Positions 22,001-32,400 of a DNA stretch of 64,000 nucleotides are shown here, one piece after another. The translations under genes and the position numbers were made by a program. The number at the start of each line of letters is the position of its first letter. The first letter of the stretch is position 1. The notes beneath the pieces were generated by a model that did not search any database, was not told the DNA's origin, and was given only the letters and a program-made list of their open reading frames with translations. The DNA comes from Micromussa lordhowensis (Eukaryota > Cnidaria > Anthozoa > Scleractinia > Lobophylliidae), in the NCBI GenBank assembly GCA_964020085.1, contig OZ026606.1, positions 21,737,573 through 21,801,572 of the forward strand, read 5' to 3'.

Positions 22001-23369
22001 TTCCTCGCAGATGACACATGAGTGATAGTTGCAGTTCCAACACGATGAGTATTAATGGATACTTTAGCTAGTTGCTGCGATGTGCCAATGATTATGAATT
22101 CAGTTTTATCATCGTTAAGTTTCAATTTGTCGTTCAGCATCCAGTCACGAATATCCTCAATACACCTTTCAACCCTAGCCAAGGCAGCCTCTTGATTTGC
22201 AGTATTAACTGCAATAACAGCTATTAGTTAATAGTTTTTGACTAGCCACTTTTTACAAAGTTTCCTTATAACAGTTTTACAGTTATTACATGTACAAAAT
22301 AACTGGATGAGAGATCTAGATCGAAGTAGAGAGATCCAGTAGATCAAAATCCCGCTGAACATTCTTTCTACATTTTTCTTTTCAGAGCAAAATTTTCTAG
22401 TTAAATGTGACTTTTCACAAGGACATTTAACCCAGAATTTAACCCGCTGACCAGGAGATTCAAATTCCAAAAGTGCACAACTTTCAAAAATGGCTTTTGT
22501 ATTGATTTTCACTATATTTACAGCAAGTATCTTTCTTTTGTTTTTGTATTTTGGGGTCTTCGATCTTAGGTCTTCATTTCAGGGGTCTTCGTTTTCTTTA
22601 CTACCGATTTGGTGATCCATAGGAGAGACCAGGAGATTGAATCTGTCTCTAGGAGACTCCTGTATAATCTGGGAGAGTTGGCAAAGAGGGCAGGTGTTGC
22701 ATAATATTATGTATATGAGCAGACATGAGCTGGCATGCAATTGACCTGCTTTTTTATACTATTTTGACAACCGTGGTGTAACTTTTTTAAGTGGAATGTA
22801 TATAGAATGCATTCTGCATTTTGGCCAACACAACCAGTCACCAGTGCTTTTGTGTTACGTCGTGTTTTGTTTCAAAGACAGGCAAGATCCTCACAGATTC
22901 TGTTGTGCAATGTTTACTGCAGCTAGACAAACTAAGCCACTGTAGCAGTAGTGAAGTCGGATCATTCATTCCACTCGCGTAAATTGCATGCTTCAAATTG
23001 CAGACTGTTAAGCTTAATTGCTTGTTCTCAATTTCTCGGAAGATCAGATGTGTGTCCCACATCTAGATACCTAGTCGTTATAAAAATTTTCTTCTTATGG
23101 TTGAAAGGCAGGAGTGCGTCAAAACTCTGGAATAACGATTGTAAAGTTAAGTTTCAAGCACACAGTATGCGCGCACGTGCTATAATTTTTACAGGCTTCT
23201 CACCTTTGTCTCGAATGACAAAACTGCGCTTGATGGGTCCAACCTCACTGAAGATATTCTCAAGATCTTGATCCGTCGTAGAAAAGGGTAGATTGCGCAC
23301 AAAAAGCACCTTTTGGGAAACAAGGGACCGATCTTCCGATATACTCTTCTCTTTATTATCCTCCGCCAT
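10054..23369 (-). CDS. RBM28: RNA-binding protein 28 (Nop4 family), six coding exons
   Basis: Nucleolar RNA-binding protein of the RBM28/Nop4 family, which acts in large ribosomal subunit assembly. Coding exons (minus strand): 23204-23369, 20723-20917, 13737-14408, 12254-12658, 11671-11935 and 10054-10996. All introns are GT-AG and the exons join in frame to 881 residues. RRM1 lies at about 21-98 (VLFVRNLPF; CRGFGYVTY), RRM2-like at 165-237, RRM3 at 253-334 (VIIRNLSF; LGFGFVQF), an acidic stretch at 345-400, RRM4 at 413-490 and RRM5 at 568-655. A Lys/Arg-rich tail ends AKRSRWFQ, like the vertebrate AKRSKWF end. Vertebrate RBM28 is usually described with four RRMs; the extra RRM2-like domain resembles one I recall in plant and yeast homologues. 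The Met at 23369 is chosen because it lies in a TISU-type context (AACATGGCGG). An upstream in-frame Met at 23402 would add 11 residues. Exons 4-6 lie inside the tandem duplication. Confidence 0.93.
11040..11306 (+). mobile_element. tRNA-derived SINE, duplicated copy
   Basis: Copy of the SINE at 5459 produced by the tandem duplication and not by retrotransposition: it sits at the same 5,581-bp offset. It lies in RBM28 intron 5, antisense to the gene. Confidence 0.8.
14409..14927. other. RBM28 intron 2, proximal part with tetranucleotide array
   Basis: Intronic sequence downstream (in plus coordinates) of exon 3. It holds an imperfect (GACT)n array with GGATGGAC-type derivatives at about 14525-14635, and nothing else recognisable before the transposon nest begins. 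Confidence 0.7.
14955..15075. repeat. Left subterminal TCGAG-type array of the Tc1-like element
   Basis: Repeated short units (CTCGAGACTCGATCCTCGA type) in both orientations, so the array is nearly self-complementary. Its counterpart is at 18720-18862. Such arrays could be transposase binding sites or could have expanded by slippage at hairpins. No binding can be shown from sequence. Confidence 0.85.
15608..16147 (-). pseudogene. Tc1-family transposase, internally deleted
   Basis: The C-terminal catalytic part reads WFQQDNNPKHTS, then 34 residues after the second Asp the Glu of SPDLNPIELAWHELK: a DD34E Tc1 signature. Upstream pieces in other frames include VKRLRKKLGW and a YCQ-stop-IREANQVKRLEFS segment typical of Tc1 transposases. 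The segment that should hold the first catalytic Asp (the usual TDE motif) is missing, and there are frameshifts and a stop. The start at 16147 is only the first Met of the remnant. The protein is non-functional. Confidence 0.88.
16535..16577. repeat. (CCGGAA)n hexamer array, left arm
   Basis: Tandem CCGGAA/CCGGAT units inside the left arm of the 16512-18175 element. The inverted counterpart at 18080-18156 is longer. Confidence 0.9.
16731..17357. mobile_element. TTAA-flanked MITE (piggyBac-like)
   Basis: Perfect 20-bp inverted ends GGAGGCTCGAAAGGGTTTTT are flanked on both sides by TTAA (16727-16730 and 17358-17361). The sister arm of the host element (reverse complement of about 17920-17930) carries the uninterrupted site TCAATTAAATTGAG, which confirms the insertion and the TTAA duplication. 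TTAA duplication is typical of piggyBac elements. The 627-bp interior has no transposase. Confidence 0.85.
17427..17490 (-). other. tRNA-like sequence inside an inverted-repeat element
   Basis: On the minus strand a good box A (TTAGCTCAGCTGGTAGAGC) is followed by an anticodon-arm-like stretch and a box B with one mismatch (GGTTCGAATAC). The D arm pairs and the anticodon would be GGT. The T stem and acceptor stem do not pair properly, so this is not a functional tRNA gene. It could still act as an internal Pol III promoter. Confidence 0.65.
18080..18156. repeat. (TTCCGG)n hexamer array, right arm
   Basis: Inverted partner of the array at 16535-16577. Opposed arrays about 1.5 kb apart can pair, which may favour length change. 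Confidence 0.9.
18720..18862. repeat. Right subterminal TCGAG-type array of the Tc1-like element
   Basis: Inverted counterpart of the 14955-15075 array, differing in unit order and number. The two sides have therefore diverged more than the 26-bp terminal repeats, which remain identical. Confidence 0.85.
19833..20288. mobile_element. Hairpin-headed MITE, family A
   Basis: A long hairpin at 19833-20003 has arms containing GGTCATTACAGGGAAATCTC and GGCCTTGATGTATTGACC with inverted copies. A tail follows, ending with GCCAATCAGAGAGCGCG and GCCATATAATAATATACC. Related copies with the same blocks occur at 55680. It is non-coding and lies in RBM28 intron 2. Confidence 0.75.
21216..22220 (-). mobile_element. 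5'-truncated CR1/L2-type LINE
   Basis: Minus-strand reading frames encode the end of a non-LTR reverse transcriptase, including SSKIDYCNSLLYGLP and LNKLQRVQNMCARLIC. After one frameshift near 21583 the usual C-terminal end APKLWNALPRFIRE follows, with its stop at about 21372. The 3' end is a (TTA)n microsatellite (21216-21270 on this strand). The 5' end is lost at about 22220, as expected from incomplete target-primed reverse transcription. It lies in RBM28 intron 1, in the same direction as the gene. Confidence 0.85.
21372..22218 (-). pseudogene. LINE reverse transcriptase C-terminal remnant
   Basis: About 280 residues of a CR1/L2-like RT thumb and C-terminal region, split by a frameshift near 21583. 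The catalytic palm (FADD-type motif) is missing, so the copy cannot move by itself. Confidence 0.8.
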
Positions 23370-23470
23370 GTTGGATTGCCCAGCTGATATTTCATGAACC
23401 ATGTATGAAGTACGATAAACATTGCTGAAATCCGCTGCCTATCTATCGCTGGCCCATACTATTTTCCAAG
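23370..23470. promoter_or_regulatory. Bidirectional promoter between RBM28 and COG4
   Basis: Only 101 bp separate the two start codons, so transcription of both genes must begin in or beside this interval. COG4 starts in CAAGATGGCGGC, an exact match to the TISU/YY1 element SAASATGGCGGC. RBM28 starts in CAACATGGCGGA, one base off. TISU elements mark mRNAs with very short 5' UTRs. No TATA box is evident. Confidence 0.8.
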
Positions 23471-26400
23471 ATGGCGGCCCACGAATTGGATGTTTTCAGC
23501 TTAACTGATATCGCTGAAATCCAGCAAGCCTATGCGCAAATTCACCTTCACGAGGTATGTTTATAAAGGGTGCTAACTATGGTTATCAACAGGTGTATAT
23601 CAGAGATGTATCTGCAGCAATATTTGTTATGATTCGTCATGTTTGGAACACATGCTTACGTGTCAGTCATAGTTATTAACTATGTGTCAGTGGAGGACCG
23701 GGGTTGATGACAGACTGTTGTCTGTATGGTAAAATTTGATAATGTTCTGGAAGGATAGATGGTTTGGGTGGATATGATGTTAATTTCCCACCGGAGAACC
23801 TGAAAAAATATCTATAAACTTGGATTGCAGAAGGCTGAAGAGAAATGAAAAGCTAAACAGACTGTATTACATGTTTACCTGTTTTGTTTTTTTTGTTTTT
23901 GTTTTTGTTTTTTTTGGAAGGGGGGGGGGGGGGCGTTAAAAAGGTCGCAAACCCAAAAGGTTACAAACCGAAAACTCCATGGACAGGGGATAAGATATTT
24001 TTGGATGCAAGACATCAGGTTAATTCTTAGGCAAGAATTAAGGTGTTAAGTAGATAGCTTGGGGTAAGTTAAGTCAAAGTCAGAGCTTGTCATAATGTCT
24101 GCAATATGAAGCAGATTTCTGCCTGGACCATTGCAGATAACACGTGTCGGTAGCCCAATCCAAATGTCCCTGATTGGACCAGCTAGTAGAACATCCAAAA
24201 GTGCAGATAATTTTTTATTTCAATGTTTAATTATTATTGATAAGCCAGGTAATGATCTCATGAAAGCGTTCAGAAGCAATCAACTTTGAATGAATGATTA
24301 CAATGCAATTTACAGCAAATTAATGTAGAAAGATTTTCCTCCTCTTAGAGAGTGTTATAATTAAACAATCTTGACTATTTGTTTTTCTATTCCTTCTTGT
24401 TTTCAGCAAAAATTAAACAATGAGCTTGATGCCATCTTAGATAACCAACCAAGGCTTGATGCAAAACTAAATACACTGCAGAATGTTATGTGAGTAGCAC
24501 ATGTGAAGTAGCCTAACATAAAAGTAGTAAAAAGTGGATATAAGTGAGCTACATGACTGTACAAATTATAAAGTAATATAATTTGTTGATATGAGGTGTA
24601 TTGTAAAGCAAATTAAAGTAAGCTTCTTTTAAGTATTGTCAGAAGTGACACACTGCTGGCAAAATCACCACCTACTATATGAGCTCGGCCAGTTATTCTA
24701 CCTACTCCAGCAAGAAAACTGCCTCCTACTTCAATTAAACTCATCACCAATAGATGAGCTTGGGAACTGGTGCCTAAAAAGTTAGCAGGGAGCAAAAGCC
24801 ATAAGCCGAAGGGGGTATCCATGGCAACCCTGGATGCAGGAACCACCCCCAAGCGGCCGCTAACAGGCACCGTCACAATGAATAATCAGTGGAAACAACT
24901 TACCTGAGATATACTTACCTGGAAGCCAGCCACCAAGCGGGAGGGGAGGGACGGGGCGAGAATCCGCAAGGATTCGCTAACAAAGAGCAATGAATATTGA
25001 TCTGCAACGATCAACAAGCAGCACTGCACACGAAATGCAACGAGACACAAAAGCCCTGCAAATCTCCAAAGGGCCGCCCAGCAGGTCACATGCTGTGAAG
25101 GGCGAAACCACTGACAGCATTAGTTTGAGTCTAACTTTGCCTAAATTATATTTAGCCGCATTTTATGACAACTCTGATAAGACAGTGTGAAATCTTTAGT
25201 CACCAAACCAGTAAAAGTTCAATCTGTATGTTTTAGTCCCAACCTTCAGTTAGTGATGAGAGATGCACAGCATTTGCACACCATGATTTCCAACACTTCA
25301 GATTTAGCTGAAAAGGTCAGCAGTAAAGTGCGTCTTCTGGATCTTGTTAAGGTTGGTCATATAGCTGTTGTAGGTCAAAATGAAATTCAGGTTAAAATGA
25401 AATTCCTTTTTCTCTTGACCCTAATTATTCATGGATCATGAATATTTAGGGTCACAAGACAAAGGAAATTGAGAATCAAACTAGGTTAAAATGATATTAA
25501 CCTGAAGTTCATTTTGACCTACACCATAGCTAACAATTATCATAATTCATATACCAGTAATACTCAGTCTGGTAATTTGATGATAATATTATTTTAAATG
25601 TTTAAACAGTAATTTGTTTTTGTTTCCATTTCATCTGGAAAATGATGTCATATTTTTGAAAAGGCCTCTTAAATCATTTACAGTACATGTATGTTAATGT
25701 GTTCAATCATTTCTTTGAATATTTCTCGATTCTGTATTGATTTCAGAACAGAGTTCAAGAAACAATCAAACAAGTGGATGATATTCTTGATTTAAAGGTA
25801 ATACTGGTACATTTATACGTACATAGCTCTTTTCCCTGTTCTGATATGGGTACACTGTACATGGGGAAGAGAATCTGATTATGAAACTAAATCCTGCATA
25901 AAACATTTAACGACAGTTTGATTTTTGATTGCAGTAATGGGCAGGTTTGTATTCAAATTTATTTGAGATCAATGACTTTTATAACATACATGTATTTTAA
26001 TTAAGAGAGATACTTTTAGATGCACCACTTAAATGAGAGAGGCATGCATGTAAATGTATTGTTAGTCTTCCAATTGTATGCCATTTTCATACATTAATTT
26101 GTCTTGATTAATGCTTTGATAGATAATACTTCTGAAGCGCATACTTCTTCCAAGATCCACATAAATCTGAAACCTATAAACTAAGTCATCACTTACACCT
26201 GTAGTTGATTGTCCCTGTATGGGAGATTTGAAGCGTTTGCCAACAGAGGTTTGACTTGATTTTAACTCTCCTATTCTTCAGGCCTGTGTAGATGGTGTAC
26301 AGACTGCGCTAAACACTGAACACTTTGAGCAGGTGTGTTGATTTGCAAGGTCAACATTTTCAACATGTGATCAAATTTGATAGTTGATACTAGACTTACA

Positions 26401-29400
26401 AAAACAAGTTAGAGATTAATTTAAACCTGAGACAACCCTTAAGCATATAACAGGTACCCATTAGCAACAGCTAAGCCTACATGTACATGTAATTGTACAC
26501 TGCAGACCAATCAAGAACCCTCGTCCCACCCTACCCCTGAAAAAATATTAACATGTGGCCTAAAAATAAATGTTTGTGAGTTCCTGATCCGTGCAAAAAT
26601 GTGCTCTCACACATATTATACATGTGTTACCCAAAAGAATGTTCTTGCAGTGATCAAGATTGTTCAGTTACAGTAAAATTAATGAGTATTCTATATAATA
26701 AGCTCAAGCATAAATTCTTGCATTTCTCTTTCTTAGGCAGCAGCACATATTCACAGATACCTCAATCTAGACGAACAGGTGCTTAAAGAGATAACAGGGG
26801 ATTCAAAAGAAGGTGCCTATTGATAACTTAGTTTTTATTCCATTGTATGGCCACCCTAATGGAAAACATTATTTCATTCCCCACTTTATCTGATCTGCCA
26901 CTTAGCAGAATAGATTTGTAGCCAAAAATAATTGGGGGGTTAGGTGCCCTTTAAGCACTGTTTACATATACATTTAAATGTCATTTCCAAGTCATTTCCA
27001 CTGATGCTACGGCTGTATCATTGTGGTTTGCTCCTCACAGGGTTGCTAAGCATTTCTCTAAGTTTGGCATGAATTTCACGTGGCTCCACTGACTTTACAT
27101 TGCATTGCTCTACAGACATGTTCTGAAATGCATTGTACTGGTGATAAGTTAAACAAACAAACTCTGATTTTCTTACAGGTTCTGATATAGCTGGAGCATT
27201 TGCATTACTCCATGAAGCAGAAGCAAAACTAAAAAGAATAGTTCATGACAAGTTTGAGGCCGCTATACAAAATGGTGATCGGAGCTCTGTTGAAAGGTGT
27301 GAATACATGTGAATACAATAGATTCCTTTTAGTTTGATAATTTCAGGATGGTCTGGTTTCAATGTGGTTTCAGTTTGAAACTTTTCATGCAGTTTGCTTT
27401 TTTATTCTTCAAAATCCATGGAGTTGCAGGTTAGACAGTGTATTAAAAAACAGATGCGAGTAAAAACACTGTTAGTCATTTTGAATCATGCAATTTTTCC
27501 AGGTTTTTCAAGATTTTTCCATTACTTGGGCAGCATCAAGTTGGACTTCAAAAGTATGCAAGATATCTGTGCTCGCAGGTCTGTGTTAATGATAAGATTT
27601 GCGTTCAATAATTACAGACTGCGTGAGAAGCTCGCTGTCTGTGGAGGGAGGAGGTTGTAAGAAGGGACTCAGAAAAGGCCCAAACCTCCCTCCATTCATT
27701 TTTATTTCCAAGACAAGTATATTTAAGCAGTGATCACTTGATGTTGTACAGCCTGTATCACCCCAAAATAGTGTCATAATTACAGAAATTATCCACTTTT
27801 GACCTTCCTATTGGCTTTTAGTTTTGTCTTTGTAATAATGAAAACTGAGAATGTTTGCTTTTGATGGTACATTGTATAGATAGCTGCTCAATGCCAGAAG
27901 AATCTGGATAGTGCCATTGCTATCAAGGAATCAGGTGAGGCTAGCACTTATAATTGTGCATTTTAAAAATATTGTGAGGTGAAATTTGACAGAAAATAAA
28001 ACATCAAGTGTTTTTGGCAGGAATCAGGCAACTGTGCCCTTCATCTCAAGTATCAAGCAGTTACATACAGTATTATGGAATGTATTAAAAATATAAGCAC
28101 TTTAAAATTAACCTGTCTAAGCAGACCTTTCTATTTTGCATACTCAACTTATTTTCCACTAATAAAAGAGATCTCAGACTTTTGGCTCAGAAATGCCCCT
28201 CACTGATGATGCCCATGGCAGAAGAGAAGGGCGTGATTTTTTTTATTTAAGTAGGAATTTTTTGGGGTATTCACAGCAATACGAAGATTCCTGGTAGCCC
28301 CGGCCATAATATAGTTCTCCAAAGAAATACAACTGCACAAACTTGTTCTATGGTTATTTTGATATTTGTCGCATAAAGTTGTCTGTCTGTTTTGGCATGG
28401 GATTTTCGTGGGGTTAATTTTTGGTCCAAGGATTTTTTTCAGGTTTTGTTTCTACCCCCATTCCATCATCCTCATCACTTGAAATTCCCAGTACCCCCTT
28501 GGTGATGATGTACAGATCAGAGATTGTTGTATTACTGTATGGCTGAATGACTGCTAATCCAGTCAGAACTCAGTCACGGCAGTCTGTAGGGCAAAATTAA
28601 TGCAGGAGAACTCTGTTTGTTGAATGTAGATCGTCAAGCTAATGTTGTGTTTGCCAACACACTCACCTTGCTGTTTGAGAACATTGCACGCATGGTGGAG
28701 GAACATCAGCCATTTGTAGAGACTTACTATGGTAAGTTGGTGTTCAGAGACAAGTGATCAAGAAATGTGGTCCAGTTTTCCTATGACCTGAAAGAATGAT
28801 AGTACACTGGACATGTACATTGTATATATGTGTTGTGGTTTGATTTTTTTTTTTGGTTTAATTTTTTTTAAACCAGTTTTTCAAACTGGTTCATATTTTT
28901 CAAACTGGGTTGAATTTTTCAAACCAGTTTTTTTTTGTCAACTATCTATAAAAAGGGAAATTATCTCTTAACATTCCTCTAACCTATTCTCTCCTTTTCT
29001 CGCTGAGTTTCTCCTGATTTATTCGCCCGTCTACTCTACCCCTTCCCCCAAATCCCCATTAAGCTTGAATACTAATTAACAGTAGTTTTCACTTTTTTTT
29101 CTTTTTATCTCGTACTCACCGGGATTTGAACCGCCGACCTCTGGATCTGCTTCCCACTGTCATTACCACTTGACCATGAAAGCAATGGATGCAAGAGCTC
29201 TCATACTTGTTTTAATTATCAGTTCATCACCCCAAGCCCCTCTCATATCAATTTTAATTTATTCATAAATACATATACATTTTAATTTATTCATACATGA
29301 ACTTTGTCTTTATTACTAAGAAGCTAATCAATTCCAAATAAGAGCTTAGGCCTAATCACTAACCTGAGAGCTCAACCCAAACCACTAACTCATATGCAAA

Positions 29401-32400
29401 GTTCCCAGCCTAACATCAAAGCTAACCATTCTAAATAAGTGCTTAGGCCTAATCACTAACTTGAGTGCTTAACCCAAATTATTAAGACACATGCTCACAT
29501 TCTGCTCAAAATTGAAAATTAAACTGCTTTGAAAATTTCAACCCAGTTTGAAAAATTTAAACTGGTTTAACAGAAATTAAACCAAAAATAAAATTGAACC
29601 ACAACATATGCATTTTACTTCTGCATCTGATTGAAGGCTGCATTCAATAATTACTGTATCCACCTGTAGGTCCTGGTAAAATGTTTATTCTACTGCAAGC
29701 TATGCAGGTATGTGATTATTAGTAATATTCACTAAAATATATTTTCATTTAAATTTGCATCCTTGTCTTTGCTTGATGAGACTGGCACTCCAAATTACCC
29801 TTTAGTTTAATATGGGCTATTGTTTTAATGATCAGCATACTTTCCATTGTAGACCTTCAAAACAAAATTAGACCTGGCGATAAGTGGTATGCTAAATTTG
29901 ATGGCAAAGCTCTCCTAATCTTTTGTCTTACTGGTCTTACCCTGTAGTAACAAACCATGTAATTGTTTTTGAATTTTCAGGCTGAATGTGACAGGCAAGC
30001 TACTCAAGTTGTGGACCAGTTTCTCAAAAAGAGACAGTTCAAAGAAAAGGTGCTCACATTAAATCAAAGCAAATCTTGGTTATTTCACCTTTTAGTTTAT
30101 TTTTCAATGTTTACCCTAAGTTCTATTTCGTCATTGGTCTACGTCACTAGTGAGTCACGTGAGATAGAGCGCGGGAACCTGAGCATTCAGTTTGAGCTTT
30201 GACCTTGAGCAGTACAGTCGTGTGATCAAGCGATCCACAGAAAATTCAGCGAAAATGTCAAAACCCGACACCGGAGACGATTCCTCCCTGCACGAGGACG
30301 CTTTGTTAAGCGAAGAACCCGACGTTCTCATTGACGAAAACTACGAAAGGGAGTGAAAATGTCACGGTTTCGATCCTCCAGTCGCTCACACAGTTAAATT
30401 CCAACATGGCAGCAATGGGCGACTCGCTAAGATTGCTGCACACTACGTATAAAGGGGAAACTCTGACCCCCAAAGCAGCAGAACCTGCCCAAAAACGAAA
30501 AGCGACTAGTGATACCTCTGAAACAGGGGAATCATCAGATGCGGATGAACTACTTAACGCCAGTAAAAGGCAAAAAGCTGTCGGCGACGACACCGATAGC
30601 TCCACGTGCGACAACGCCGCGCAAGATGACAAAAGCGACTCCTTGCTGGATGAAATTGCACAATCGCTCACTGACACAGAAAAAACTGCCCCGAAAGTAT
30701 CGGAGAAACTTGCCAAAATCGTCAACTTGAGGTGGCTTAATAAGCTAGATGATACAAACCTCAAGGACAAATCAGAGAAATACTTGAGGCCGTCAAACTG
30801 TGATCGGCTTATCACTCCGAAAGTCAACCCTGAAATTTGGGGGCGCCTCGATCGACAAACGAAGGGCAAGGACCTTAGGTTGTCCAACTTACAAGCCACA
30901 CTGACAAAAGTTGGCAATATTACCACACAAACAACGAATCTGTTGTTGAAGGCTCGTGCTGAAAACAGCAAACTTGATCTCGAAAGTATGATAAGAATGA
31001 ATACTGACGCACTAGCACTCCTTGGGCACATAAGCTTCGAAGTATCACAACGGCGACGTGATGTTATTCGACCGACTCTTCACAAAGATTATGCCACGTT
31101 GTGTGCTTCACACGTACCCATAACCACATTGTTGTTTGGTGACGAACTGCAAACGCAGCTCAATCACATCCGTGCCTCAAACAAGATAAGCAGCACGGCC
31201 AGCCCATCCAACTTCGCTCATAAGCGACCCTATGCTAAATCGCATACGACGCCTAATGCTCAACACTGGAAGCCTTTTTTAGGCAAAACGCACTTGAGCA
31301 ACCAGTCGTTCAAGAAATCGACTCAATTTCAACCTCACTGGAAGAAAAGAACCGGCCAAACAGGGGACCGGAAATAGCCAGTGACACAATTACGAAACTT
31401 CGCACCACACAGGTAAGCGAGTATGAAACTATTTTGCCATCACTTTTAGAATATTTTCAACAGAGAGCACAAACATTCAAAGCAGGCAGTTTAGCTGCTT
31501 ATTCTCACATATGGCATGAGTTGACCTCTGATCCTGAAATTTTAGAGACAGTTACTGGTCAGTTTATTGAACTTGACACAGTGCCTCTGCAGGGAAAACC
31601 CTTTACACAACCTAAGCTATCTGACATTCAAACAGAATCTGTTGACTTGGAAATCGCTAAACTCCTTAAAAAAGGTGTTCTCCAACCCAGCGAACATGAA
31701 GCTGGGGAATTTATATCAACTATATTTACAAGACCAAAAAAGGATGGCTCCCATCGTATGATTTTAAATCTGAAGTCCTTCAATACAAATGTAACTCATT
31801 ATCATTTCAAAATGGACAACATTTGGTCTGCTATCAGACTAATGAAACCTGGATGTTACATGGCATCCATAGACTTAAAAGATGCATATTACACAGTACC
31901 AATATGCAAGGAGCACCAGAAATTTCTCAAGTTTAAATGGAAAGGAAACTTGTATCACTTTGTATGTTTTCCAAATGGGCTAGCACTCTGCCCTCGGAAA
32001 TTTACAAAGCTACTGAAGCCAATATTTTCCTGCTTAAGACAACAAGGGCACATATCAGTTGCATATATAGACGATTCTTGGTTGACAGCAGATAACTTTT
32101 CCCTGTGTTTGAGAAATGTCATTGATACTGCCACTTTGCTTGACAAAGTAGGGTTTATTGTCCACCCAGAAAAGTCTGTCCTAGTTCCTACTCAGAAGAT
32201 AACCTTTTTGGGGTTTGTTCTTGATTCAGTTTTGATGCAAGTGTCACTGACTCCTGAAAGGGCTCTTAAACTAAAGAATGCCTGTGAGAATTTGCTAGCT
32301 ACTGCCTCTCCATGTATTAGGGATGTGGCTCAGGTACTAGGGCTTATGACCTCTAGTTTTCCTGGAGTTATGTATGGTCCTCTACACCATAAGTTTCTTG

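Noticed and set aside
23370..23402. RBM28 start at the upstream in-frame Met (23402)
   Set aside because: Possible, but it would leave 68 bp between the genes and ignore the TISU-type context at 23369. The shorter form also begins closer to RRM1, as in relatives.
24613..25089. Two adjacent minus-strand frames of 87 and 67 codons in COG4 intron 2
   Set aside because: The block is more GC-rich than its surroundings, but I could match no domain or transposon motif, and no splice logic joins the frames.
30306..31031. 241-codon minus-strand frame rich in Ser and Val
   Set aside because: Antisense shadow of DIRS ORF1; it has no recognisable domain.
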